DNA of 64,000 bases from Nocardioides phosphati. GTDB lineage: Bacteria; Actinomycetota; Actinomycetes; Propionibacteriales; Nocardioidaceae. A model generated the notes under the pieces. That model was not told the DNA's origin, made no database searches, and saw nothing but the letters and a program-made list of their open reading frames with translations. Of the stretch, positions 1 to 10,800 are shown piece by piece (the first letter of the stretch is position 1; every line of letters begins with the position of its first letter). The stretch covers positions 386,243-450,242 of the forward strand of contig NZ_BMNI01000002.1 of NCBI RefSeq assembly GCF_014646375.1, in the 5' to 3' direction. Both the position numbers and the translations under genes were made by a program.

Positions 1-33
1 GACGACGGGCGCAGATGCCCGCAGCGGGGCGGA

Positions 34-1041
34 TCACCGCAGGTGCTGCGAGGCCGCCTGGACCAGCTCGAGCGCCCGCCGCGCCCAGGCCGGCGAGGCA
101 CCGGCCAGGCCGCAGCCGGGGGTGAGCACGAGCCCCGGGCCCGGCTCGAGGCCGAGCATGTCGAGGAAGCGCAGCACCTTCTCGGCCACCTGCTTGTCGG
201 TGGGCGCCGTGTCCGGGGCGAGCGTCGGCACGACGCCGAGCAGCAGCCGCTCCCCCGCCTCGAGCGCGGCGGCGACGCCGTCATAGGCCGACGCGGGCAG
301 CACCGCGAGGTCGACGGCAAGCCCACGAGCACCCGCCCCACGAAGCAGCTCGACGGGCACGTCGGGGGCGCAGCAGTGCACGATCGGCACGGCGCCTGCG
401 TCACTGATCGCGCCCACCAGGGTCTCGAGCGCCGCTGAGGCCTCGGGCGGGTGGATCGTGCGGTGCTTGCCGAACCCGGACGCCGTCGGCACCCGCGCGC
501 CGAGGACGGCCGGCAGGGCCGGCTCGTCGACCTGCACGACGATCTCGGAGGCGTGCGGCACCCGGCGGCGTACGTCGGCGACGTGGTCGGCGACCCCGAG
601 GGCGAGCGCCTCGGCGAGCTCGCGTCGCGCGCCGTGGTCGGAGAGGACCTTGTCGCCGCGCGGCTTCTCGACGGTCGCGGCGAGGGTCCACGGGCCGCAG
701 ACCTGGACCTTCACCGGGCCGGAGACGCCCTGGGCGTGCTCCTCGAAGACGTCGAGGTCACGACCGAGCAGCGAGCGGGCGCGACGGTGGTCGACGCCCG
801 AGCCCGAGCCGGTGAGCCGCCAGCCGGCGGGCTGCAGGTCGACGCCCAGCTCGCTCACGAGCGCGAGCGCGCGCCCGGTCATGCCGGCACCGGCGCCACG
901 GCCGGGGAGCTCGGGAAGGTGGGGGAAGTCGGGCAGCTCGCCGAGGACGAGCCGCACCGCCTCGGCGTACTCGTGCGCGTTGTCGCCCTCGCCGGCCAGC
1001 GCGTCGCCGCCGGGCATCGAGCCGATGCCCGTCGCGCTCAC
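34..1041 (-). CDS. Core cobalamin-independent methionine synthase-like protein
   Basis: A 335-residue protein matching only the catalytic C-terminal (beta-alpha)8 half of MetE. In MetE this half transfers the methyl group of a folate to homocysteine at a zinc site. A His-Cys-Cys motif (VHCCA) and a late Cys in a TPGCGLA motif match the H-x-C...C zinc ligands. The GTG start at 1041 overlaps the mnmA stop (GTGA) and is followed directly by TGIGSMPG, the usual barrel start; an in-frame extension upstream is Arg-rich out-of-frame mnmA sequence. The N-terminal half of full MetE (about 750 residues) is absent, so the methyl donor may be a protein or another folate form rather than polyglutamyl methyl-THF. 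It is last of a cysteine desulfurase-mnmA-this operon. The fold is clear; the substrate is inferred. Confidence 0.85.
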   Translation of the reverse strand: MSATGIGSMPGGDALAGEGDNAHEYAEAVRLVLGELPDFPHLPELPGRGAGAGMTGRALALVSELGVDLQPAGWRLTGSGSGVDHRRARSLLGRDLDVFEEHAQGVSGPVKVQVCGPWTLAATVEKPRGDKVLSDHGARRELAEALALGVADHVADVRRRVPHASEIVVQVDEPALPAVLGARVPTASGFGKHRTIHPPEASAALETLVGAISDAGAVPIVHCCAPDVPVELLRGAGARGLAVDLAVLPASAYDGVAAALEAGERLLLGVVPTLAPDTAPTDKQVAEKVLRFLDMLGLEPGPGLVLTPGCGLAGASPAWARRALELVQAASQHLR

Positions 1042-2144
1042 GCGCCCACCTCCGTACGCCGGGTGGCGGCGATGGTCGCCGAGCCGACGACGCGCGTGCC
1101 GTCGTAGATGACGACCGCCTGGCCCGGAGCGATGCCGGAGGCGGGGTCGAGCAGCTCGACGTCGACGTGGTCGCCCTGCACGACGACCCGCGCGCGGTGC
1201 TCGTCGCCGTGGGCACGCAGCTGGACCCTCACCTCGGGCCCGTCCAGCACCGCGGGCTCCGTGCCGCACCACCGGGGGCGGATGGCGTTCAGGCCGTCGA
1301 CCCGGAGCTCCTCACGCGAGCCGACCGTGACCGTGCCGGAGACCGGCGAGATGTCGAGGACGAAGCGCGGCCTGCCGTCGGGCGCCGGGTGGCCCAGGCG
1401 GAGCCCCTTGCGCTGCCCGATCGTGAAGCGGTGGGTGCCCTCGTGGGTCCCGAGCACCTCGCCCGACGACGACACGATCGACCCCGCGGCCGGAGCAGAG
1501 TCACCGAGCTTCTCGGTGAGCCAGCCACCGGTGTCGCCGTCGCTGATGAAGCAGATGTCGTGGGAGTCGGGCTTGTCGGCGACGAGCAGGCCACGGCGTC
1601 CGGCTTCGGCACGGATCTCCGGTTTCGGGGTGTCGCCCAGCGGGAACAGCGAATGGGCGAGCTGCTCCTGGGTCAGCACGCCGAGGACGTAGGACTGGTC
1701 CTTGGCGGAGTCGACGGCCCGGTGCAGCTCGACCAGACCGTCCGGCCCGGTGCGCAGCGTCGCGTAGTGGCCGGTGGCCACCGCGTCGAAGCCGAGCGCC
1801 AGGCCCCGCTCGAGCACTGCCGCGAACTTGATCTTCTCGTTGCAGCGCAGGCAGGGGTTGGGCGTGCGCCCGGAGGCGTACTCGGCGAGGAAGTCCTCGA
1901 CGACGCCCTCGTGGAACTCCTCGCTCATGTCCCACACGTAGAACGGGATGCCGATGACGTCGGCGGCGCGGCGGGCGTCGTTGGAGTCCTCGATCGTGCA
2001 GCAGCCGCGGGCGCCCGAGCGGTAGGACTTGGGGTTGCGCGACAGTGCGAGGTGGATGCCGGTGACGTCGTGGCCGGCCTCGACGGCGCGCGCGGCGGCG
2101 ACGGCCGAGTCCACTCCCCCGGACATGGCGGCGAGGACCCTCAT
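1038..2144 (-). CDS. mnmA: tRNA-specific 2-thiouridylase MnmA
   Basis: A 368-residue protein that adenylates U34 of Lys, Glu and Gln tRNAs and installs the 2-thio group. The ATP-pyrophosphatase loop SGGVDS is at residues 8-13. A catalytic Cys pair is visible: one in [13 protein letters not shown] (about residue 103) and a second in HDICFI (about residue 200). The ATG at 2144 puts the P-loop at the usual distance from the N-terminus; the longer frame upstream is shadow sequence of the desulfurase. It lies 25 bp after the cysteine desulfurase, which probably supplies the persulfide sulfur, and its stop overlaps the MetE-like start. Confidence 0.97.
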   Translation of the reverse strand: MRVLAAMSGGVDSAVAAARAVEAGHDVTGIHLALSRNPKSYRSGARGCCTIEDSNDARRAADVIGIPFYVWDMSEEFHEGVVEDFLAEYASGRTPNPCLRCNEKIKFAAVLERGLALGFDAVATGHYATLRTGPDGLVELHRAVDSAKDQSYVLGVLTQEQLAHSLFPLGDTPKPEIRAEAGRRGLLVADKPDSHDICFISDGDTGGWLTEKLGDSAPAAGSIVSSSGEVLGTHEGTHRFTIGQRKGLRLGHPAPDGRPRFVLDISPVSGTVTVGSREELRVDGLNAIRPRWCGTEPAVLDGPEVRVQLRAHGDEHRARVVVQGDHVDVELLDPASGIAPGQAVVIYDGTRVVGSATIAATRRTEVGA

Positions 2145-2169
2145 CGCACGACCCCCACGACGCGGGCCC

Positions 2170-3315
2170 TCATCGACGTACGCCGGCAGCGCGGGCGCGC
2201 TCGACGGCCGGGCCGATCGCGGCGACCAGCGCCTCGACGTCGGCCGCGGTCGAGGTGTGGCCGAGCGAGAACCGCAGCGAGCCGCGGGCCTCCTCGTCGG
2301 AGCAGCCCATCGCGAGCAGGACGTGGGACGGCTGCGGGACACCCGCGTTGCAGGCCGAGCCGGTGGAGCACTCGATGTCCTGGGCGTCGAGCAGCATCAG
2401 CAGCGAGTCGCCCTCGCAGCCGGGGAAACCGAGGTTGGCGTGGCCCGGCAGCTGGACCGCGGGGTCGCCGTGGACGACCGCATCGGGCACCGCCGCCCGC
2501 ACGCCGGCGACCAGGTCGTCACGCAGGGCGCTGAGCCGCGCGCGGCTGTCGGCCTGCTCCTTGACCGCGAGCTCGACCGCCGCGGCGAAGCCCGCGATCG
2601 CGGGGACGTCGATCGTGCCGCTGCGCACGTCGCGCTCCTGGCCACCCCCGTGGAGCAGGGGCGTCAGCTCCAGCTCGCGGCGGACCAGCAGTGCGCCCAC
2701 GCCGTACGGACCGCCGAGCTTGTGGCCGGTCAGCGTCAGCGCGTCGAGGCCGCTCGCGGCGAAGTCGACCGGCACCGCGCCCACGGCCTGCACCGCGTCG
2801 CTGTGCACCGGCACGCCGTACGCCGCGGCGCGGGCGACGACCTCGTCGAGCGGCTGCAGGACGCCGGTCTCGTTGTTGGCCCACATGACGCTGACGAAGC
2901 TGACCTCGTCGCTCAACGCCTCGTCGAGGGCGGAGAGATCGAGGCGGCAGCCGCCGTCGACCGGAAGCAGCGTGACCTCGGCGCCCTCGTGGCCGTCCAG
3001 CCAGGCCAGGGGGTCGAGGATCGCGTGGTGCTCGACCAGGGTGCTGAGCACGCGCCGGCGGCCGCGCGACCACCAGAGGCCCTTGAGCGCCAGGTTGTCC
3101 GCCTCCGTGCCGCCGGAGGTGAAGACCACCTCGGTGGGCCGGGCGCCCAGCGCCTGCGCGATCCGCTCGCGGGACTCCTCCACGACGCGGCGCGCCGCAC
3201 GGCCGGAGGCGTGGAGCGACGAGGCGTTGCCGACCAGGCCGAGCTGCGCGGCCATCGCCTCGATGGCCTCGGGGCGCATCGGGGTGGTCGCGGCGTGGTC
3301 GAGGTAGACGGTCAT
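2170..3315 (-). CDS. Cysteine desulfurase (IscS/NifS family)
   Basis: A 381-residue PLP enzyme that removes sulfur from cysteine to form an enzyme persulfide. It opens with YLDHAATTP, carries the Schiff-base lysine in LTGHKLGG (Lys199) and the persulfide cysteine in [11 protein letters not shown] (Cys322). The Cys sits on the long mobile loop typical of group I (IscS-like) enzymes rather than SufS. It lies directly upstream of mnmA with the same orientation, so sulfur delivery to tRNA thiolation is the likely main role; Fe-S assembly is also possible. A TAACCT -10-like box lies 10 nt upstream of the ATG, inside the end of the preceding gene, suggesting its own promoter with a very short leader. 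Confidence 0.96.
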   Translation of the reverse strand: MTVYLDHAATTPMRPEAIEAMAAQLGLVGNASSLHASGRAARRVVEESRERIAQALGARPTEVVFTSGGTEADNLALKGLWWSRGRRRVLSTLVEHHAILDPLAWLDGHEGAEVTLLPVDGGCRLDLSALDEALSDEVSFVSVMWANNETGVLQPLDEVVARAAAYGVPVHSDAVQAVGAVPVDFAASGLDALTLTGHKLGGPYGVGALLVRRELELTPLLHGGGQERDVRSGTIDVPAIAGFAAAVELAVKEQADSRARLSALRDDLVAGVRAAVPDAVVHGDPAVQLPGHANLGFPGCEGDSLLMLLDAQDIECSTGSACNAGVPQPSHVLLAMGCSDEEARGSLRFSLGHTSTAADVEALVAAIGPAVERARAAGVRR

Positions 3316-3325
3316 GGCAGGGCCA

Positions 3326-3331
3326 AGGTTA
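3326..3331 (-). promoter_or_regulatory. Putative -10 box of the desulfurase-mnmA operon
   Basis: The minus strand reads TAACCT, a TAnnnT hexamer, 10 nt before the desulfurase ATG. Transcription would start about 3 nt before the ATG. No convincing -35 or Shine-Dalgarno sequence is seen. Confidence 0.35.
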
Positions 3332-4297
3332 CGGGCCGGGCGGCAGCGCGAGGACGGCGACCAGCATCAGGTGGTCGGTGCCGGGGATGGTGTGGACGCG
3401 GGTCCCGACCGCGGTGATCCCCCGGCCGACCAGAACGTGGTCGATCGCGGTCACCGGCACCGGGAAGCCCTTCGACCCGTCGGAGGGCCAGGTCGGCTGC
3501 CACCCCTCGCCGGCCTGCTCCGCCGCATCGGTCAGCCCACGGTCGAGGATCCGGCGGAACGGCGGGTGGTCGAGCGTCGCGTTGAAGTCGCCGACAGCGA
3601 CGTCGGGTCGCTGCTCCCCTGCCGCCGTCGCGAGGCGCTCCTGGTCGCGCAGCCACGCGGAGTCGTAGGGGTACGCCGGGTGGACGCCCCACACGCGCAG
3701 GCCCCGGAACTCCACGGACCACGAGTCGTGCACCAGCCCGAGCGACGTCACCGACGTCAGCCGGTCGACGGCGTAGACGAGCGTGCCGGTGGCGCCGGGC
3801 TCGGCGCGGCCCGCCACGTAGGGCAGCTGCCGGCGCAGGCCGCCCGCCTCGAGCGCACGCTGCAGCCCGGGCGTGATCTCCTCGAAGGCGACGAGGTCCG
3901 GCTTCTCCCGGCGCACGGCGGCGAGCACCGCGGCCGGGTCGGCCAGGCCGAGGCGGAGGTTGGCCGTCATCACGCGGAGGGTGGTGGCATCGCTCGTCGG
4001 CACGCCCTGCGCCACCCAGCGCGGCGCCACGCGGACGCTCGCCACGACGAGGGCCGCGACGACGGCGAGCACCGACGGGACCACCAGGACCCGACGGCTC
4101 CAGCCGCCCAGCGGCACCACGGCGAGGACGAGCGCGACCACCAGCGCCGGCACCGCTGCCGGCGAGAGGGCCTGCAGCCCGACCAGGTCGGGCGACGTGA
4201 CCGTGCGAGTGGTCAGCAGGAGCAGCACCACGGCGCCGAGCGCGACGAGGCACGCGGCGACGAGCCGCCCCCGGCGTACGACGTCGCGTGGGGTCAC
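3329..4297 (-). CDS. Endonuclease/exonuclease/phosphatase-fold membrane protein
   Basis: A 322-residue protein. The first about 105 residues hold three hydrophobic segments (about 12-32, 45-65, 70-90). A metal-dependent EEP domain follows, with the family motifs in order: TANLRLG, AFEEI (Glu), GDFNA (Asp/Asn), IDHV (Asp-His) and TDHL (His). Such proteins cleave phosphodiesters in nucleic acids or phospholipids, and the three N-terminal segments suggest a membrane-anchored, outward-facing domain. The GTG start overlaps the proB stop (GTGA), so it is translationally coupled to proB. The substrate cannot be read from the sequence. Confidence 0.85.
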   Translation of the reverse strand: MTPRDVVRRGRLVAACLVALGAVVLLLLTTRTVTSPDLVGLQALSPAAVPALVVALVLAVVPLGGWSRRVLVVPSVLAVVAALVVASVRVAPRWVAQGVPTSDATTLRVMTANLRLGLADPAAVLAAVRREKPDLVAFEEITPGLQRALEAGGLRRQLPYVAGRAEPGATGTLVYAVDRLTSVTSLGLVHDSWSVEFRGLRVWGVHPAYPYDSAWLRDQERLATAAGEQRPDVAVGDFNATLDHPPFRRILDRGLTDAAEQAGEGWQPTWPSDGSKGFPVPVTAIDHVLVGRGITAVGTRVHTIPGTDHLMLVAVLALPPGP

Positions 4298-5406
4298 AGG
4301 AGGACCAGGTCGTCGCGGTGGACGACCACGCGGTCGTAGCCCTTGCCGAACTCGGCCAGCAGCGCCCGCGACGACTTGCCCAACAGCCCCGGCACCTCGG
4401 AGGCGTCGAAGTTGACCAGGCCGCGCGCGACGGAGACGCCGGCCGGGTCGACCAGGTCGACCGGGTCACCGGCCTCGAAGACGCCCTCGGCGCCCGTGAG
4501 CCCGGCCGCGAGCAGCGAGGCGCCGCGCGAGACGACCGCGCGGGCGGCACCGGCGTCGAGCAGCAGGCGGCCCTTGGGCTCGGTCGCGTGGGCGAGCCAG
4601 AGCAGACGGGTGGGCCGGCGCTTGCCGGTCGCGTGGAAGAGCGTGCCGACCGCGTCGCCACCGAGCGCCTGCTCCGCGTTGGCCGCGGAGGTGAGCACGA
4701 CGGGGATGCCGGCGCCGGTCGCGATGCGCGCGGCCTCGACCTTGGTGACCATGCCGCCGGTGCCGACGGCCGAGCCGACGGAGCCGATCCTCACCCCGGC
4801 CAGGTCGGCCTCGCCGCGGACGTCGGTGAGCATCGAGGTGCCGGGCTCGCTGGGGTGGCCGTCGTAGAGGCCGTCGACGTCGGAGAGGAGCACCAGCAGG
4901 TCGGCGTGGACCATCTGCGCGACGAGCGCGGCGAGGCGGTCGTTGTCACCGAACCGGATCTCGTGGGTCGCGACGGTGTCGTTCTCGTTGACGACCGGCA
5001 GGACGCCGAGGTGGAGCAGCTCGGCCAGCGTCTGGTGGGCGTTCTTGTAGTGCGAGCGCCGCGTGACGTCGTCGACCGTGAGCAGCACCTGCCCCGCGAT
5101 CAGGCCGTGGCGCGCGAGCTCCTCGGTGTAGCGGTGGACCAGCAGGCCCTGCCCCACCGACGCGACCGCCTGCTGCGCGGCGAGCCCCCGGGGCCGCTTC
5201 GCCAGCCCCAGCGGGGCCAGGCCGGCGGCGATCGCGCCGCTGGACACGAGCACCACCTCGGCACCCCGCGCCCGCACGGCGGCGAGGACGTCGACCAGCC
5301 GGCGCACGGCGTCGGGGTCGATGCCGCCCGCGGCGGTCGTGAGTGAGGAGGAGCCGACCTTGACCACGACCCGCGCGGCCGAGGTGACCTCGGAGCGAGC
5401 GGTCAC
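4294..5406 (-). CDS. proB: Glutamate 5-kinase
   Basis: A 370-residue protein catalysing the first step of proline synthesis, ATP-dependent phosphorylation of glutamate. The amino-acid kinase domain covers about residues 1-260 ([44 protein letters not shown]). A C-terminal PUA domain (about 285-365) is present, as in E. coli ProB. The GTG start overlaps the obgE stop. The obgE-proB pair is conserved in actinobacteria. proA is not in this window. Confidence 0.97.
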   Translation of the reverse strand: MTARSEVTSAARVVVKVGSSSLTTAAGGIDPDAVRRLVDVLAAVRARGAEVVLVSSGAIAAGLAPLGLAKRPRGLAAQQAVASVGQGLLVHRYTEELARHGLIAGQVLLTVDDVTRRSHYKNAHQTLAELLHLGVLPVVNENDTVATHEIRFGDNDRLAALVAQMVHADLLVLLSDVDGLYDGHPSEPGTSMLTDVRGEADLAGVRIGSVGSAVGTGGMVTKVEAARIATGAGIPVVLTSAANAEQALGGDAVGTLFHATGKRRPTRLLWLAHATEPKGRLLLDAGAARAVVSRGASLLAAGLTGAEGVFEAGDPVDLVDPAGVSVARGLVNFDASEVPGLLGKSSRALLAEFGKGYDRVVVHRDDLVLL

Positions 5407-6953
5407 GACTGGGCGTCCGGGTCGGACTCGTTCCAGTCAGGGTCCTCGGCAGAGCCGATCTCGTAGGACATCGGGCCGGAGCTGCCGCCGCGCTTCTGGT
5501 CGAGGCGGCGGGCGACGTCGGCGCGGGTCTCGTTCTCGCCCTTCTCCTCCAGCGCCTCCGCGATGTCGCGGCGGCGCTGGTTGGCGGGGCGGTCCTCACG
5601 CAGCCGCTGGTCCTCGCCGCGGCGGCCGAGCATCTCGCCCGCACCGGCGTCGAGCTCGGGGCGGTAGTCGAAGACGACCGAGTTGTCCTCGGCACCGATG
5701 AGGATCGCGTCGCCCTCGACGGCACCCAGCTCACCGAGGCGCTTCTCGACGCCGAGGCGGTTGAGGCGGTCGGCGAGGAAGCCCACGGCCTCCTCGTTGG
5801 AGAAGTCGGTCTGGCGGATCCAGCGCTCGGGCTTCTCGCCGCGGACACGCCAGCCCTCGCCGGTGCGGGTGACGGTGAAGTCGTCGGCACCGTCGGCGCT
5901 GCGCGGACGGATGACGATGCGGGTCGCCTCGGTGTGCGGCTTCTCGGCGCGCGCCGCCTGCACGATCCGGGCCATCGCGAAGATGAGCTCCTTCATGCCC
6001 TCGCCCGACGCCGCGCTGACCTCGAAGACCTCGAGGCCGCGCTCGCGGAGCTCGTCGACGACGAACGACGCGATGTCGCGGCCGTCGGGCACGTCGATCT
6101 TGTTGAGCGCGACCAGGCGGGGACGGTCCTCGAGGCCGCCGTAGCGCTGGAGCTCGCCCTCCATGATGTCGAGGTCGTCGACCGGGTTGCGGCCGGGCTC
6201 GATGTTGGCCGTGTCGATGACGTGCAGCAGAGCGGCACACCGCTCGATGTGGCGCAGGAAGTCGTGGCCCAGGCCGCGACCCTCGGCGGCACCCTCGATC
6301 AGGCCGGGAACGTCGGCGACGGTGAACGTCGTGTCGCCGGCGCGGACGACACCGAGGTTGGGGACCAGCGTCGTGAAGGGGTAGTCGGCGATCTTGGGCC
6401 GTGCGCGGCTGATGCTCGCGATCAGCGAGGACTTGCCGGCGGAGGGGAAGCCGACGAGGCCGATGTCGGCGACGACCTTGAGCTCGAGGACGATCTCGAG
6501 CTCCTCGCCGGGCTCGCCGAGCAGCGCGAAGCCGGGGGCCTTGCGCTTGGCGCTGGCCAGCGCGGCGTTGCCGAGGCCGCCCTTGCCACCCTGCGCGACG
6601 ACCATCTCCGTGCCGGCGCCGAGCATGTCGCCCAGCACCGTGCCGTCGCGGAGACTGACGATCGTGCCGTCGGGCACGGGCAGGACCAGGTCCTGGCCGT
6701 GGGCACCGTTGCGGTGGTCGCCGGCGCCCTGGCCGCCGTTGGAGGCGCGGCGCTTGGGGCTGTGGTGGTAGTCGATCAGGGTGGTGACGTCGGGGTCGAC
6801 GCGCAGGATGATCGAGCCGCCGGGGCCACCGTTGCCGCCGTCGGGCCCGCCGAGCGGCTTGAACTTCTCCCGGTGGACGGAGGCAACGCCGTGACCACCG
6901 CGTCCGGCGGCGACGTGGAGCGTCACCTTGTCGACGAACGTGGGCACTGCCAT
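5403..6953 (-). CDS. obgE: GTPase ObgE/CgtA
   Basis: A 516-residue essential GTPase that binds the 50S subunit and links ribosome assembly to nucleotide status. It has a Gly-rich Obg fold at about 1-158, a G domain beginning with the P-loop [10 protein letters not shown], switch and G3-G4 motifs ([16 protein letters not shown]), and an OCT domain around 340-420. A charged about 85-residue tail follows, as in actinobacterial Obg proteins. The ATG start has a GGAG sequence about 7 nt upstream. It lies downstream of rplU-rpmA but beyond a strong hairpin, so it is served by read-through or its own promoter. Confidence 0.98.
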   Translation of the reverse strand: MAVPTFVDKVTLHVAAGRGGHGVASVHREKFKPLGGPDGGNGGPGGSIILRVDPDVTTLIDYHHSPKRRASNGGQGAGDHRNGAHGQDLVLPVPDGTIVSLRDGTVLGDMLGAGTEMVVAQGGKGGLGNAALASAKRKAPGFALLGEPGEELEIVLELKVVADIGLVGFPSAGKSSLIASISRARPKIADYPFTTLVPNLGVVRAGDTTFTVADVPGLIEGAAEGRGLGHDFLRHIERCAALLHVIDTANIEPGRNPVDDLDIMEGELQRYGGLEDRPRLVALNKIDVPDGRDIASFVVDELRERGLEVFEVSAASGEGMKELIFAMARIVQAARAEKPHTEATRIVIRPRSADGADDFTVTRTGEGWRVRGEKPERWIRQTDFSNEEAVGFLADRLNRLGVEKRLGELGAVEGDAILIGAEDNSVVFDYRPELDAGAGEMLGRRGEDQRLREDRPANQRRRDIAEALEEKGENETRADVARRLDQKRGGSSGPMSYEIGSAEDPDWNESDPDAQS

Positions 6954-6992
6954 GGGTTACTCCGCTTCTGGGATGCGCCGGACGGCGCGGGA

Positions 6993-7035
6993 AGAAAATA
7001 CCGAAGGGCGCCCCCGCTTGCAGGGACGCCCTTCG
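6993..7035 (-). terminator. Rho-independent terminator after rplU-rpmA
   Basis: A perfect 9-bp stem joins 7002-7010 and 7027-7035 (minus strand CGAAGGGCG...CGCCCTTCG), with extra C:G pairs inside the loop. It is followed on the minus strand by a TATTTTCTT tract. It is one of few hairpins here with a real U-tract and sits between rpmA and obgE. Confidence 0.8.
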
Positions 7036-7061
7036 AAAGACTCAGGTGAGTGACGTCAGAG

Positions 7062-7316
7062 TCACTCGCCCGGGACGATGTTGACGACGCGACGGCCGCG
7101 CTTCGTGCCGAACTCGACCGCACCGGCGGCGAGGGCGAAGAGCGTGTCGTCGCCACCGCGGCCGACGTTGGCGCCCGGGTGGAAGTGGGTGCCACGCTGG
7201 CGGACGATGATCTCGCCGGCGTTGACGAGCTGACCGCCGAAGCGCTTCACGCCGAGGCGCTGCGCGTTGGAGTCACGACCGTTCTTGGTGCTCGCGGCAC
7301 CCTTCTTGTGAGCCAT
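7062..7316 (-). CDS. rpmA: 50S ribosomal protein L27
   Basis: An 84-residue ribosomal protein whose N-terminus reaches the peptidyl transferase centre. It begins [16 protein letters not shown] and contains [10 protein letters not shown], both typical of L27. There is no N-terminal cleaved extension as in Firmicutes. A Shine-Dalgarno sequence (AGAGGA) lies 7 nt upstream of the ATG. It is 45 bp downstream of rplU in the same transcript. Confidence 0.99.
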   Translation of the reverse strand: MAHKKGAASTKNGRDSNAQRLGVKRFGGQLVNAGEIIVRQRGTHFHPGANVGRGGDDTLFALAAGAVEFGTKRGRRVVNIVPGE

Positions 7317-7361
7317 TTTTCAGTCCTCTGGGATCTGTTCGAAGTTCTCGTCCGCGACGCC

Positions 7362-7664
7362 TCAGGCGTTGATCGCGGTGACCTTGACCTGGGTGTACTT
7401 CTGGCGGTGACCCTGGCGCTTCTTGTAGCCGGTCTTGTTCTTGTACTTCTGGATGATGATCTTCGGGCCCTTGAAGCCGCCGAGGACCTCAGCGGTGACA
7501 GAAGCCTTGTCGAGACCGGTGGAGGTCACGGCCTCGCCGTCGACGAGGAGGACGACGGGCAGCTCGACGGAGTCGCCGGCCTTGGTCTCGACCAGGTCGA
7601 TCTCGATGACGTCGCCCACGGCAACCTTCTGCTGCTTGGCGCCAGCCTTGACGATCGCGTACAC
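7362..7664 (-). CDS. rplU: 50S ribosomal protein L21
   Basis: A 100-residue protein starting [14 protein letters not shown] and ending with the conserved [17 protein letters not shown] region that contacts 23S rRNA. The start is GTG with GGAG about 7 nt upstream. It is first in the rplU-rpmA operon and is preceded by an about 100-nt leader running from a clear promoter. Confidence 0.99.
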   Translation of the reverse strand: MYAIVKAGAKQQKVAVGDVIEIDLVETKAGDSVELPVVLLVDGEAVTSTGLDKASVTAEVLGGFKGPKIIIQKYKNKTGYKKRQGHRQKYTQVKVTAINA

Positions 7665-7770
7665 CGCGGTCTCCTTCGATCAGTACTTGAAAACTAAGGG
7701 CTCCCCTGGGGCACGCCGGCACCGGGGCCGCACAGGGAATGACGGGCGCGCTGATGCACACCGAGGGGCA

Positions 7771-7799
7771 ATACTACGGAACCCGCGGCAGAGGCGCAA
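7771..7799 (-). promoter_or_regulatory. Sigma-70-type promoter of rplU-rpmA
   Basis: The minus strand has -35 TTGCGC (7794-7799), a 17-bp spacer, and -10 TAGTAT (7771-7776). Start of transcription is predicted near 7763-7764, giving an about 100-nt leader. The -35 touches the T-run of the rne terminator. Confidence 0.7.
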
Positions 7800-7800
7800 A

Positions 7801-7815
7801 ACGGGGCTGACCCCG
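7801..7815 (-). terminator. Short terminator hairpin after rne
   Basis: The minus strand reads CGGGG-TCAG-CCCCG followed immediately by TTTTG. The stem is short (5 bp) but all G:C and is followed by a T-run. It lies 28 nt after the rne stop codon and abuts the rplU -35 box. Confidence 0.6.
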
Positions 7816-7842
7816 CCTGCGGCCGCTGCCGCGGAGACCGTG

Positions 7843-10800
7843 TCAGCGCTTGCGGGCGCCCTTCTTCTTGACCGGGACGTGGAGCTCGTTGGCCGCGTGC
7901 TCCGCAGCCCCCTCAGCGTCCTCGGCGGGTGCCTCGACGACGGGTGCCTCGACCGGCGTGCCCGCGCCCGCAGCGCGGGTCACGGCCCGGCGCTGGCGGG
8001 TGATGACGCGCGGCGGCTCCGGCGCGGACGCCGGCTCGACGACCACGGGCGGCGCGACCACGACCGGCTCGGGCGCGGCACCGGCGGTGGAGCCGGCGAC
8101 ACGGCGTACGGCGCGGCGCTCGCGGGTCACGACCTTGGTCGTGGCAACCGGGGCAGCCGGAACCTCCGCCTCCCCTTTGGTCTCCACGGGAGCCTCCACG
8201 GCGGGAGCCTCCACGGCGGGAGCCTGGTCGGGAGCGGCGTCGGCGTCGTCGGCAGCGGCGACCTCGGCGTCCGGCTCGTCGGCGGACTCACCCTCGGCTG
8301 CGGCAGCGGCCTCGGCGGCCGCCCTGCGCTCGGCGGCACGCGCCTCGCGCTGGGCCTGGCGCTCGGCGTCACGCTGCGCCTTGCGCTCCGCGGCCTCGGC
8401 GGCCTTGCGCTCGGCCTCCTCCGCCTGGCGCTCGGCCTCGGCGGCGGCACGCGCCTCCTCCTCGGCCTTCTGCTGGGCACGGAGCTCACGCAGGTCGGGC
8501 TCGCCGGGCAGGAACTCCGGGACGACGGCCTGCTCGCGCTGGCCGGCCGGAGCGGCCTCGACGACGGTCTCGACCGCAGCGTCGGCAACCGCGGTCGCCT
8601 CGCTCACACCGTCGGCGTCCGCGTGGCCGTCAGCCTCGGGGGCGTGCGCCATCGCGGCGACGTCCTTGGGCGACGGGGCCTTGCCACCGTTGTCCTGGCC
8701 GTTGCCCCCGTTGTTGTCCTGCTGGTTGCCACCCTTGCCGCGGTTGCGCCGGTTGCCGCCGCGGGCGTTGCCGCCCTCGTCGGTCTTCTTCGGCTCGATC
8801 GGCATCGTGTGGGTGATGTAGCCGTCGCCGTGGCAGTGCTCGCAGGTCTCGGAGAAGGACTCGACGAGGCCCGTGCCGATCCGCTTGCGGGTCATCTGCA
8901 CGAGGCCGAGCGAGGTGACCTCGGCGACCTGGTGGCGGGTGCGGTCGCGGCCGAGGCACTCGACCAGGCGACGCAGGACGAGGTCACGGTTGGACTCGAG
9001 GACCATGTCGATGAAGTCGACGACGATGATGCCGCCGATGTCGCGCAGGCGGAGCTGGCGGACGACCTCCTCGGCGGCCTCGAGGTTGTTCTTGGTGACC
9101 GTCTCCTCGAGGTTGCCCCCGGAGCCGGTGAACTTGCCCGTGTTGACGTCGACGACCGTCATCGCCTCGGTGCGGTCGATGATCAGCGAGCCACCGGAGG
9201 GCAACCAGACCTTGCGGTCGAGGCCCTTCTGGATCTGCTCGGTCACCCGGTACGTCGCGAAGATGTCGTCGCCGTCGTACTTCTCGAGGCGGTCCTCGAG
9301 GTCGGGCGCGACGTGCGCGACGTACTGCTGGACGGTGTTCCACGCGTCGTCGCCCTGGATGACCAGCTTGGCGAAGTCCTCGGTGAAGAGGTCGCGGACC
9401 ACCTTCAGGGTGAGGTCGGGCTCGCCGTAGAGGAGCTTCGGGGCGCTGCCCTTGGCGTCGCCCTGCGTCTGGCGCTCGATCTCCTCCCAGCGGGCCTTGA
9501 GACGCTCGACGTCGCGGGTCAGCTCGTCCTCGGCGGCGCCCTCGGCGGCGGTGCGGACGATGACGCCGGCGGTGTCCGGGACGATCTCCTTGAGGAGGGC
9601 CTTCAGACGGGCGCGCTCGGTGTCGGGGAGCTTGCGGGAGATGCCGCTCGTCGTGCCGTCGGGCACGTAGACGAGGAAGCGGCCGGCGAGCGAGACCTGC
9701 GAGGTCAGGCGCGCGCCCTTGTGGCCGATCGGGTCCTTGGTCACCTGGACGAGGACGGTCTGGCCGGAGCTCAGGACGTTCTCGATCTTGCGCGGCTGGC
9801 CCTCCTTGTGGCCGAGCGCGGACCAGTTGACCTCACCGGCGTACAGGACGGCATTGCGGCCCTTGCCGATGTCGATGAAGGCGGCCTCCATCGAGGGCAG
9901 GACGTTCTGCACGCGGCCGAGGTAGACGTTGCCGATGAGGCTCGTCTGCGACTCACGGGCGACGTAGTGCTCGACGAGGACCTTGTCCTCGAGCACCGCG
10001 ATCTGGGTGAGGTCGCCCCGCTGGCGGATCGCCATGACCCGGTCGACCGACTCGCGGCGGGCCAGGAACTCGGCCTCGGAGACGATCGGCGCGCGGCGGC
10101 GGCCGGCCTCGCGGCCCTCGCGGCGGCGCTGCTTCTTCGCCTCGAGGCGCGTGGAGCCCTGGACGCTGGTGATCTGGTCCTCGCCGGTGCGGCTCGGGCG
10201 GACCCGGGTGACGGTGTTCTCCGGGTCGTCGTCGCCGGCGGTGGACTCACCGGCGCGGACGCGGCGGCGACGGCGGCGGGTCGTGCCGCCCTCGCCACCC
10301 TCGTTGTCGTTGTCGTCGCCCTCGGGGCCGTTGTCGGCGGACGCCTCGTCGGCGGCCTCGGCGTCGGCCTTGGCGCTCTGGTTGCGGTTCTGGTTGCGGT
10401 TCTGGCCGTTGCCCTGACCGCCGTTGCGACCGTTGTTCTGGCCCTGGTTCTGGCCGTTGCCCTGGCCGGCCTCGGTCTCGCCCTCGGCGTCGTCGTTGCC
10501 CTCGGCGTCGGACGCGCCGTTGCCCTCGCCCGGCTTGCGGCGGCGACGGCCTCCGCGACGGCGACGGCGACGGTTCGGGTTGCGGGGCTGCCCCTCCTCG
10601 TCGGAGTCGGCGTCATCGCCGTCCTCGGCGTCGTCCTCGTCCTCGGCGTCGTCCGCCTCGGCAGGTACGTCGGTCGCCTCCGCGGATGCCTCCGTGGTCG
10701 CGGCGGCCTCGACCAGCGCCTCGGTGGCCTCGGCCTCGCCGGTCTCGTCGTCCTCGACGGCCTCGTCCTCGACCGGCTCCTGCGGGGCAGGCGCAGCGGC

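Noticed and set aside
7665-7770. L21-type ribosomal leader or riboswitch upstream of rplU
   Set aside because: The about 100-nt leader shows no conserved structure that I can recognise by eye; a covariance search would be needed.
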